Part shown: one piece after another, positions 57,901 to 64,000 of the stretch
How the letters are laid out: each line of letters starts with the position of its first letter
Position numbering within the stretch: position 1 is the first letter of the stretch
NCBI RefSeq assembly: GCF_002858745.1
Contig: NZ_PJRO01000004.1
Coordinates: 248,001 to 312,000, forward strand
Reading direction: 5' to 3'
From: Mesorhizobium loti
GTDB taxonomy: Bacteria; Pseudomonadota; Alphaproteobacteria; Rhizobiales; Rhizobiaceae
DNA: 64,000 nucleotides
Position numbers and translations under genes: made by a program
The notes under the pieces: model-generated
Database searches by the model: none
Seen by the model: only the letters and a program-made list of their open reading frames with translations
Told to the model about the DNA's origin: nothing

Positions 57901-58425
57901 AAGCTGCGCCAGGCCATCCAGAGCCTCAACCGCGAAGGCCGCGAGCGGCTGCTTGCTGCGTTTGAAGTTGTCAACAGCCATTTCCAGCGCCTGTTCACGC
58001 ATCTGTTCGGTGGTGGCACCGCGGAACTGCAGTTGATCGAGTCGGAAGATCCGCTTGAGGCCGGCCTTGAGATCCTCGCCCGCCCGCCTGGCAAGAAGCC
58101 GCAGACCATGACGCTTTTGTCCGGTGGTGAACAGGCGCTGACCGCGATGTCGCTGATCTTCGCTGTCTTCCTAACCAATCCGGCGCCGATCTGCGTGCTG
58201 GACGAGGTCGATGCGCCGCTGGACGACCACAACGTCGAACGCTTCTGCAACCTGATGGACGAAATGTCGGCATCGACGGAGACGCGTTTCGTCGTCATCA
58301 CCCACAATCCGATCACCATGGCGCGCATGGACCGCCTGTTCGGCGTCACCATGGCTGAACAGGGTGTCAGCCAATTGGTCTCGGTCGATCTCCAGGCTGC
58401 GGAATCGATGCGCGAGGCCAGCTGA
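54964..58425 (+). CDS. smc: Chromosome segregation protein SMC
   Basis: A 1153-residue SMC ATPase. Walker A is GPNGCGKSN (about 31-39), coiled coils run from about 165-500 and 640-960, the hinge is about 505-640 (LFPAVLEQISVERGFETALG), the ABC signature is LLSGGEQALTAM (near 1051) and Walker B is CVLDEVDAPLDDHN (near 1077). It condenses and organises chromosomal DNA with ScpA and ScpB, neither of which is in the window. ATG 54964 begins the conserved MKFSRLRLLGFKSFVEPGEF. Codon use matches its neighbours. Confidence 0.98.
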   Translation: MKFSRLRLLGFKSFVEPGEFVIERGLTGIVGPNGCGKSNLVEALRWVMGESSYKNMRASGMDDVIFSGSNTRPARNTAEVTLFLDNVDRTAPSAFNDADELQVSRRIEREAGSVYRINGKEARAKDVQLLFADQSTGARSPSMVGQGRIGELIQAKPQARRALLEEAAGISGLHTRRHEAELRLRGAEQNLERLDDVVGELESQIESLKRQARQASRFKNLSADIRKAEATLLHLRWTLAKAQEGEARSALATATALVGDRAAAQMNAAKEQAISAHRLPDLRDAEAKAAAAFQRLSIAKSQIEEEAGRISARQTELDRRLQQLDADIEREERMVRDNAAVLERLGSEETTLNAENAGAAEREANTRAAFEQATVTLAASEEKLARLTAERAEAAAGRNQIERTLREAAERRDRFARQLGDADRELFEIGQRIAALADPAEKKILVEEATEALAATEAAALETEQRVAEARGAEAAARGPLQEAKAELARVETEARTLAKILNSVGGGDLFPAVLEQISVERGFETALGAALGEDLDVPLDRSAPAHWGDGEVQAGDPTLPEGIRSLASVVKAPGQLARRLAQIGIVEAGDGKRLQALLVPGQRLVNREGALWRWDGFTASADAPTPAAQRLAQKNRLAELDAEAIAATRIVRAAEETLAKSEAGLRAAVEAEKEARQAWREAQHAVDAARNALAQAEKAAGEFSTRRAALTESRARVVEAHEEASAIHVEAEEQLNDAPDLADLQSRLEQAAAHVSRDRAALADARAVYEGLKREAEARSRRLEAIQGERSNWLLRAENASAQIASLGERKAEAAAEREQLADAPDELDQRRRALLSQLSEAEALRKNAADRLQEAENRQAELDKAATAAITTLAEAREARARAEERLTAADERRQEVEARIQEALNTPPHLVIRHTGLEADSPMPDMGEIERQLERLKIERERLGAVNLRAEEEQRELSERLETIVSEREDVVEAIRKLRQAIQSLNREGRERLLAAFEVVNSHFQRLFTHLFGGGTAELQLIESEDPLEAGLEILARPPGKKPQTMTLLSGGEQALTAMSLIFAVFLTNPAPICVLDEVDAPLDDHNVERFCNLMDEMSASTETRFVVITHNPITMARMDRLFGVTMAEQGVSQLVSVDLQAAESMREAS

Positions 58426-58533
58426 TCGGCGCTTCGCCGCCATCTGTGCTGTTGAACTCTCGACAATCTCAGTGATAGCACTCAACCGCCGGCTGGCTTG
58501 CATAGTAGCAGCCTGAGGTCATGGAGAACGCGT

Positions 58534-59511
58534 TTGCCCATACTCGTCACCGGTGCGGCCGGCTTCATCGGCAGCCATGTCTGCCACCGCTTGCTCGACA
58601 AGGGTGAGGAGGTGATTGGCGTCGACAATCTGAACGACTATTACGATCCGGCGCTGAAGCAGGCGCGCCTCGAACAGCTCTCCCCGCGCAATCACTTCTC
58701 ATTCTACAAACTCGACATAGCCAACGAGGGCGCTCTGGCATCGCTTTCAAGCCGTGGCATCAAGCGTGTCGTCCATCTCGCAGCCCAGGCGGGCGTGCGC
58801 TATTCGCTCGACAATCCGCGCGCCTATATACGGTCCAATATTGCGGGCCACCTGGAGGTGCTGGAATTCTGTCGGGCGCTGCCGGACTTCGAACATTTGG
58901 TCTATGCCTCCTCAAGCTCGGTCTATGGCGGCAACCGCAAGGTGCCGTTCTCCGAGGCCGACAAGGTCGACACACCGGTTTCGCTCTACGCGGCCACCAA
59001 GAAGGCCGACGAGTTGATGAGCCATACCTACGCTCATCTTTATTCCATACCGCTCACAGGCCTGCGCTTCTTCACGGTTTACGGACCATGGGGCCGGCCT
59101 GACATGGCCTATTGGCTCTTCACCAAGGCTATCCTTTCCGGCAAGCCGATCCGCGTTTTCAATCAAGGCGAGATGTGGCGCGATTTCACCTATGTCGACG
59201 ATGTCGTCGAAGCCGTAGTGAAGGTGTTGGACAATCCACCTGTGGGCGAGGCGCCGCCGGCGCGACTCTACAACATCGGCAACAACAGTCCGGTCAGGTT
59301 GGGTGAGTTCATCGATACGCTGGAGCGCCTGATCGGTATCGAGGCCAGGCGTCAATACGAACCGATGCAGCCTGGCGATGTCGAGCGTACCTTTGCAGAT
59401 GTAGCCGAACTCAACCGCGCCATCGGCTTCAAACCGAATACGTCCATCGAGGATGGCTTACGCAAGTTCGTCGAATGGTATCGCGCTGAGTGGCAGGGGC
59501 AGGACAGGTAG
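58534..59511 (+). CDS. NAD-dependent nucleotide-sugar epimerase (UDP-glucuronate 4-epimerase-like)
   Basis: A 325-residue short-chain dehydrogenase. NAD loop: VTGAAGFIGSHVCHRLL; active site YAATKKADELMSHTYAHLY (Tyr-x3-Lys) with SSSSVYGGN. The segment LRFFTVYGPWGRPDMAYWLF is typical of UDP-glucuronate 4-epimerases (LpsL/Cap1J/WbtF), which make UDP-galacturonate for surface polysaccharides. TTG 58534 is chosen because GGAG lies 7 bases before it; ATG 58521 is out of frame. No other polysaccharide genes are near. Confidence 0.9.
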   Translation: MPILVTGAAGFIGSHVCHRLLDKGEEVIGVDNLNDYYDPALKQARLEQLSPRNHFSFYKLDIANEGALASLSSRGIKRVVHLAAQAGVRYSLDNPRAYIRSNIAGHLEVLEFCRALPDFEHLVYASSSSVYGGNRKVPFSEADKVDTPVSLYAATKKADELMSHTYAHLYSIPLTGLRFFTVYGPWGRPDMAYWLFTKAILSGKPIRVFNQGEMWRDFTYVDDVVEAVVKVLDNPPVGEAPPARLYNIGNNSPVRLGEFIDTLERLIGIEARRQYEPMQPGDVERTFADVAELNRAIGFKPNTSIEDGLRKFVEWYRAEWQGQDR

Positions 59512-59541
59512 TAGCTGTCCGGTGGCGGAACTGTGGGATAG

Positions 59542-59616
59542 TGGCTGGGGCGCCAGGATTCGAACCTGGGAATGTCGGTACCAAAAACCGATGCCTTACC
59601 GCTTGGCGACGCCCCA
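59542..59616 (-). tRNA. tRNA-Gln (anticodon TTG)
   Basis: On the minus strand it begins TGGGGCGTCGCCAAGCGGTA and ends in CGCCCCAG with CCA encoded. The acceptor arm TGGGGCG/CGCCCCA, the T arm with GGTTCGAATCC and an anticodon loop TTTTGGT are all present. The anticodon TTG reads CAA and CAG. It stands alone between the epimerase and VOC genes. Confidence 0.97.
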
Positions 59617-59741
59617 ATAACCGGTCGCTTGAATCGGATGTGAGCGGCCTTATAGGCAGAGCCGATCAAAAGCACAATCGCCAATAGCACGCCAAAATCG
59701 ACGCACAGTTTCTGTGCAAGGATCGCGCCGTCGCACAGCCG

Positions 59742-60086
59742 CTATTCGCCCCAAACCGCCAGTTCATTGCCCGCTGGGTCGCTGAAATGAAAACGCCTGC
59801 CACCGGGGAACGAGAAGATCGGCTTCACGATCGTGCCACCGGCGCCCGTTACCGCGTTGAGCGTCTCTTCCAGGTTTTCCGAGTAGAGCACCGGTAGTGG
59901 TCTGGCTGCGGCTACGGAGGCGTCTGCGTCAAACCCGCCGTCCAGGCCTTCACTGAAAGCCGAGTATGTCGGCCCATAGTCCGTGAACGACCAGGAGAAA
60001 GCCGTGCTGTAGAAAGCCTTGACGTTGTCGAGCTTGCCGTTCGTGGCCGGCATTTCGATATAGTCGAGTTTGCCTGTCTTCCGCAT
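59742..60086 (-). CDS. VOC superfamily (glyoxalase/bleomycin-resistance-like) protein
   Basis: A 114-residue protein with the paired beta-alpha-beta-beta-beta pattern: LDYIEMPATNGKLDNVKAFY, LYSENLEETLNAVTGAGGTI and GRRFHFSDPAGNELAVWGE. The Glu near the end is a usual metal ligand. VOC members include lyases, dioxygenases and resistance proteins; the function here is not known. GGAG precedes the ATG. It is a single-gene unit. Confidence 0.9.
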   Translation of the reverse strand: MRKTGKLDYIEMPATNGKLDNVKAFYSTAFSWSFTDYGPTYSAFSEGLDGGFDADASVAAARPLPVLYSENLEETLNAVTGAGGTIVKPIFSFPGGRRFHFSDPAGNELAVWGE

Positions 60087-60453
60087 TGTCCGCTCCTTGT
60101 TCTTTGTATGTTCTCTTTATTGCATAAGAACCGGCAACGTCTCAAGGGCAGTGCGCGCTCCGGGATTTCAAACACTTCGCGTTTTCGCCGCGATGAGCTT
60201 GGCTGCATTCGATGACCGGCTGATTCCCTTTCTCCGTCGAAGGATGGGTTCGGGCGCACCATCCGACCATCCTTATGGGTGGGAGGTGCTGCCCGATTTC
60301 CGACACATCGCTCACCCCTAAAATGGCTTAATCGATTGTAGCTGCAAGCGAGGGTTTCAAGCGCTTGCCTTTCGCAGCGCAGCATCCTAGGCAAGCCGCG
60401 AGGCTTACCCCGGGGGCAGGAGCCCTGAGGCGAAACCAGGCTGAGGAGCGAGC
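60087..60453. other. Intergenic region before ppdK with a hairpin leader
   Basis: These 367 bases separate divergent genes. A hairpin lies at 60363-60396 (GCTTGCCT against AGGCAAGC). It is followed by a GC-rich stretch with GGGGGCAGGAGCCCT and GAGGCGAAACC before the ppdK start at 60454. This could be a structured 5' leader. A short open frame at 60070-60321 has no support as a gene. Confidence 0.45.
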
Positions 60454-63114
60454 ATGACCAAGTGGGTCTACACCTTTGGCGACGGAGCGGCCGAGGGCCG
60501 CGCCGGAGACAAAAATCTGCTGGGTGGCAAGGGGGCCAATCTGGCCGAGATGTGCAGCCTGGGTCTGCCGGTGCCGCCAGGTTTTACGATCACCACCGAA
60601 GCCTGCAATCACTATTATGCCAATGGTCGGGCCTATCCGGACACGTTGGACGCCGACGTCGACGAGGCGCTGAGGCATATCGGCCGGATCACCGGCCGCA
60701 GCTTTGGCGACCCCACGAAACTGCTTCTCGTCTCGGTGCGTTCCGGCGCGCGCGCGTCGATGCCGGGCATGATGGATACGGTGCTCAACCTCGGGCTCAA
60801 CGACGAAACGGTCGAGGCGCTGGCCGCCGATTCCGGCGATGCGCGTTTTGCCTACGACAGCTACCGCCGCTTCATCCAGATGTACTCCGATGTCGTCATG
60901 GGGCTCGATCACGAGGTCTTCGAGGAAATCCTGGAGGACCAGAAGGCAGGCCTTGGCTACGAACTGGACACGGAACTTTCCGCCATCGAATGGCAAAGCG
61001 TGATCGCGCTCTACAAGGCCAAGGTTGAGGAAGAACTCGGCAGGCCGTTCCCTCAGGAACCGCGCGAACAGCTTTGGGGCGCCATTGGTGCGGTCTTTTC
61101 CAGCTGGATGAACGCGCGCGCCATCACTTACCGCCGCCTGCACGACATCCCAGAGGCGTGGGGCACCGCCGTTAACGTTCAGGCCATGGTGTTCGGCAAT
61201 ATGGGCGAGACCTCGGCTACCGGCGTCGCCTTCACCCGCAATCCCTCGACCGGTGAGAAGGTGCTCTATGGCGAGTTCCTGGTGAACGCGCAGGGCGAAG
61301 ACGTGGTGGCCGGCATCCGCACACCGCAGAACATCACCGAGGCTGCCCGCATCGCCGCCGGCTCCGACAAACCTTCGCTGCAGAAGCTGATGCCCGAGGC
61401 ATTCGCCAACTTCGTCGCGATCTCGGACAGGCTCGAAAAGCACTACCGCGACATGCAGGACCTCGAATTCACCATCGAGCGTGGCAAGTTATGGATGCTG
61501 CAGACCCGCTCCGGCAAACGCACTGCCAAGGCTGCGCTGAAGATCGCGGTCGATATGGCTCATGAAGGCCTGATCACAAAGGAACAGGCTGTGGCCCGCA
61601 TCGATCCGTCCTCGCTGGACCAGCTCCTGCATCCGACAATCGATCCTCGCGCCGAGCGCAACGTCATCGGTGTCGGCCTGCCGGCATCGCCGGGTGCCGC
61701 CACGGGCGAAATCGTATTCTCTTCTGATGACGCCGAGGAGCTGAAGTCGCAAGGTCGCAAGGCGATCCTGGTGCGCGTCGAGACCTCGCCGGAAGACATC
61801 CATGGCATGCACGCCGCCGAAGGCATCCTCACCACCCGCGGCGGCATGACCAGCCACGCAGCGGTGGTGGCGCGCGGCATGGGCAAGCCCTGCGTTTCGG
61901 GTGCCGGTTCGCTGCGCGTCGACCATAAGGCGGGTACGTTGATTGCGCTTGGCGCGACCTTCAAGAGGGGCGACGTCATCACCATCGACGGCAGCAATGG
62001 CCAGGTGCTGAAGGGTTCCGTGCCGATGCTGCAGCCCGAATTGTCCGGCGATTTCGCTGCCATCATGGAATGGGCTGACGGAGCACGCCGCATGAAGGTG
62101 CGCACGAACGCCGAGACGCCGGCCGATGCGCGCATGGCGCGCTCTTTTGGTGCCGAGGGAATCGGGCTCTGCCGCACGGAGCACATGTTCTTCGATGGCG
62201 CCCGCATCGTTGCCATGCGCGAGATGATCTTGGCCGATACCGAGAAGGATCGTCGCGCCGCCCTTGCCAAGCTTCTGCCGATGCAGCGCGCGGATTTCCT
62301 CGAACTGTTCGAGATCATGGCCGGCCTGCCGGTAACCATCCGTCTGCTCGATCCGCCGCTGCATGAGTTCCTGCCCAAGACAGAGGAGGAGGTGGCTGAA
62401 GTTGCCGCCGCTATGAATGTCTCGGCCGACAAGCTGCGTCAGCGCACTGAAGCCTTGCACGAATTCAACCCGATGCTCGGTCATCGCGGCTGCCGTCTGG
62501 CGGTCTCCTACCCTGAAATCGCCGAAATGCAGGCGCGCGCCATTTTCGAGGCGGCGGTTGAAGCGGGCCGCAAGGCTGGTGCGCTGGTGGTGCCGGAAAT
62601 CATGGTGCCGCTGGTCGGCATCGTGAAGGAACTCGACTACGTCAAGGCGCGCATAGACCAGGTAGCCAAGGCCGTCATGGACGAGACCGGTGTCAAGATC
62701 GATTACCTCACCGGGACGATGATCGAACTGCCGCGTGCGGCCATCCGTGCCCATGTCATTGCCGAAACGGCGGAGTTCTTCTCATTCGGCACCAATGACC
62801 TCACACAGACCACCTTCGGCATCTCGCGCGATGATGCGGCCTCATTCTTGGAGACCTATCGCCAGAAAGGCATCATCGAGCAGGATCCGTTCGTGTCGCT
62901 CGACCGGGACGGTGTTGGCGAACTGGTGCGCATGGCCGCCGAAAAGGGCAGAGGAACGCGCCCGTCGATCAAGCTCGGCATCTGCGGCGAGCATGGTGGC
63001 GACCCTGCCTCGATCCAGTTCTGCGAGGAAGTAGGGCTGGACTACGTTTCCTGTTCGCCCTTCCGCGTGCCGATCGCCCGTCTGGCGGCGGCGCAGGCGG
63101 CGGTCGCCAAATAG
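60454..63114 (+). CDS. ppdK: Pyruvate, phosphate dikinase
   Basis: An 886-residue enzyme that interconverts pyruvate + ATP + Pi and PEP + AMP + PPi. The N-terminal nucleotide domain begins GGKGANLAEMCSLGLPVPPG, the swivelling central domain has the catalytic His near 468 in GGMTSHAAVVARGMGKPCVS, and the C-terminal PEP domain has GFGAEGIG-like and FFSFGTNDLTQTTFGISRDD and ICGEHGGDPASIQ. Length is standard. The gene is well conserved in rhizobia, where it serves gluconeogenesis or PEP/pyruvate balance. GAGGAG precedes the ATG. Confidence 0.98.
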   Translation: MTKWVYTFGDGAAEGRAGDKNLLGGKGANLAEMCSLGLPVPPGFTITTEACNHYYANGRAYPDTLDADVDEALRHIGRITGRSFGDPTKLLLVSVRSGARASMPGMMDTVLNLGLNDETVEALAADSGDARFAYDSYRRFIQMYSDVVMGLDHEVFEEILEDQKAGLGYELDTELSAIEWQSVIALYKAKVEEELGRPFPQEPREQLWGAIGAVFSSWMNARAITYRRLHDIPEAWGTAVNVQAMVFGNMGETSATGVAFTRNPSTGEKVLYGEFLVNAQGEDVVAGIRTPQNITEAARIAAGSDKPSLQKLMPEAFANFVAISDRLEKHYRDMQDLEFTIERGKLWMLQTRSGKRTAKAALKIAVDMAHEGLITKEQAVARIDPSSLDQLLHPTIDPRAERNVIGVGLPASPGAATGEIVFSSDDAEELKSQGRKAILVRVETSPEDIHGMHAAEGILTTRGGMTSHAAVVARGMGKPCVSGAGSLRVDHKAGTLIALGATFKRGDVITIDGSNGQVLKGSVPMLQPELSGDFAAIMEWADGARRMKVRTNAETPADARMARSFGAEGIGLCRTEHMFFDGARIVAMREMILADTEKDRRAALAKLLPMQRADFLELFEIMAGLPVTIRLLDPPLHEFLPKTEEEVAEVAAAMNVSADKLRQRTEALHEFNPMLGHRGCRLAVSYPEIAEMQARAIFEAAVEAGRKAGALVVPEIMVPLVGIVKELDYVKARIDQVAKAVMDETGVKIDYLTGTMIELPRAAIRAHVIAETAEFFSFGTNDLTQTTFGISRDDAASFLETYRQKGIIEQDPFVSLDRDGVGELVRMAAEKGRGTRPSIKLGICGEHGGDPASIQFCEEVGLDYVSCSPFRVPIARLAAAQAAVAK

Positions 63115-63188
63115 GGAACATCGAACGGTCTGTGCGTTCCGTCGCAAGATCGCCGTTTTCACCATCCATGGGCGACTGAAAGAGTTCC

Positions 63189-63959
63189 ATGGAAATTGCT
63201 ATGCATGCCCTTGCCACTGTTGCCTTGACGGCGACGCTCCTGACCGGTCCGGCCTTGGCCGGGCCGTCCGAACGTCTTGTCGAACCAAGCTTGCGCGTCG
63301 CGCCGGGCGGCAAGGAAGCACCGCACGTGGCGCTGACCTTCGATGCCTGCATGGGCAAGACTGATCGTCGGATCTTGTCAGTGCTGATCGACAATCGTGT
63401 GCCGGCGACGATCTTCGTCACCAGCCGCTGGCTGAAACATAACAAGGATGTTCTCGCCGAGCTGCAGGCGCATCCAGACCTGTTCGAAATCGAAGATCAC
63501 GGTGCCATGCATGTACCGGCGGTCGACCGACCGGCCCATATCTTCGGCATCACCGCCGCCGGTTCGTCCGCTGCTGTCGACCAGGAAGTGCGAGGCGGTG
63601 CCGAAGCGATCGAGGCCGCCGGCGTGACGGCTCCGCGCTGGTTTCGTGGCGCGACGGCCCGCTACAGCAAGAGTGCCATCGAGCAGATCCGCAAGCTTGG
63701 CCTGCGTGTTGCAGGCTACTCGGTGAATGGCGATGGCGGCTCGCTGCTTGGCGCCGCGACCACCGAAAAACGTATTGCCGCTGCCCGCGACGGAGACGTG
63801 GTGATCGCCCACATCAATCAGCCGACGCATGCTGCAGGTGATGGCGTAGCCAAGGGTATTCTCGCGCTCAAGGCCAAGGGCTTTTCCTTCGTGAAACTGT
63901 CGGATGTTCCTGCCGAGGGCTCGGACGGCACGACGGTCGAAACCGTCGCCGGCTACTGA
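63189..63959 (+). CDS. Polysaccharide deacetylase-like (NodB-fold) secreted protein
   Basis: A 256-residue protein. A signal peptide (ALATVALTATLLTGPALA) is followed by the NodB fold. Motif 1 reads ALTFDACMG where TFDDG is usual, so one metal-binding Asp is replaced; motif 2 EIEDHGAMHVP keeps the His-x3-His pair. Deacetylase activity on chitin or peptidoglycan is therefore uncertain, but TFDxC variants are a known sub-group. ATG 63189 or 63201 may be the start. It follows ppdK by 74 bases. The window ends 41 bases after the stop. Confidence 0.84.
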   Translation: MEIAMHALATVALTATLLTGPALAGPSERLVEPSLRVAPGGKEAPHVALTFDACMGKTDRRILSVLIDNRVPATIFVTSRWLKHNKDVLAELQAHPDLFEIEDHGAMHVPAVDRPAHIFGITAAGSSAAVDQEVRGGAEAIEAAGVTAPRWFRGATARYSKSAIEQIRKLGLRVAGYSVNGDGGSLLGAATTEKRIAAARDGDVVIAHINQPTHAAGDGVAKGILALKAKGFSFVKLSDVPAEGSDGTTVETVAGY

Positions 63960-64000
63960 GCCAGTCTGTCGAAAAGGCAGAGGGTGTAGCGTCCGACTGG

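Noticed and set aside
60070..60321. An 83-codon open frame divergent from the VOC gene
   Set aside because: It overlaps the start of the VOC gene and has no ribosome site or known domain.
60397..60453. ppdK leader considered as a glycine or other known riboswitch
   Set aside because: The ordered conserved blocks of the glycine aptamer are absent; only generic stems are seen.

Overview
The window is a chromosomal, GC-rich, gene-dense segment of an alphaproteobacterium, most probably a member of the Rhizobiales close to Mesorhizobium or Aminobacter. Support for this comes from the gene content (CcrM-type methylase, BA14K protein, IalB-type protein, DUF1344, the coxB-coxA-ctaB-coxF-ctaG-coxC order with DUF983 and SURF1, a choline-kinase-type homoserine kinase, RibB with a degenerate RibA-like tail) and from a short palindromic intergenic repeat of a kind common in these genomes. 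The assignment is an inference from gene content. No rRNA, phage, transposase, integrase, CRISPR array or conjugation gene was seen. One tRNA (Gln, TTG) is present.

Layout. 1-8.1 kb: the 3' part of purD with a coupled ArsC-like gene, a secreted GH25-type protein, an acyl-CoA dehydrogenase and enoyl-CoA hydratase pair behind a possible LiuR-like site, BA14K, a LysE exporter, pdxH and a divergent lipoprotein. 8.1-14.1 kb: a DnaJ-class protein, an acetyltransferase, fabI, a histidine phosphatase, a DUF1344 protein, aroC and ribB. 14.1-17.4 kb: two tandem MFS paralogues divergent from a TetR regulator, separated by four near-identical 15-bp palindromes. 17.4-22.2 kb: bluB behind a cobalamin riboswitch, a class II histone-deacetylase-like amidohydrolase with xseB, DUF2277, a divergent HxlR/MAPEG pair and a pirin. 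22.2-29.9 kb: dxs, a small secreted protein, tlyA and an rRNA/tRNA uridine methyltransferase, a sirtuin, an ABM-domain protein, tldD and IalB. 30.2-39.4 kb: the aa3 cytochrome c oxidase and assembly operon, then ispH-thrB-rnhA. 39.4-48.1 kb: a Prx5-type peroxiredoxin, a DsbD-N-like protein, yqgE and the leftward thrC-M16 peptidase-acetyltransferase-GGDEF/EAL operon. 48.2-64 kb: a lipoprotein, a HAD phosphatase, ccrM, the mutY-HAD-SnoaL operon, a DciA-like protein, a DsbA-like lipoprotein, smc, a nucleotide-sugar epimerase, tRNA-Gln, a VOC protein, ppdK and a NodB-fold protein.

Most of this is core metabolism: purine, riboflavin, aromatic amino acid, isoprenoid, threonine, PLP and B12 lower-ligand synthesis, respiration, chromosome maintenance and RNA modification. 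No new multi-gene system was found. The most unusual signal is a repeat of about 103 bp with two hairpins and inverted ends, present in seven copies (18454, 20146, 40772, 44668, 49043, 49913, 50016). Two copies lie inside coding sequences, between the start codon and the signal-peptide core of a DsbD-N-like protein and a GGDEF/EAL protein, and are read in opposite orientations. Two other copies supply the stop codon of the gene they follow. The repeat therefore behaves as a protein-compatible palindromic element, similar in principle to the in-frame palindromic elements of Rickettsia. The TetR operator array, the degenerate GGDEF motif, the RibA-like domain without zinc cysteines and the variant NodB motif are secondary points of interest.
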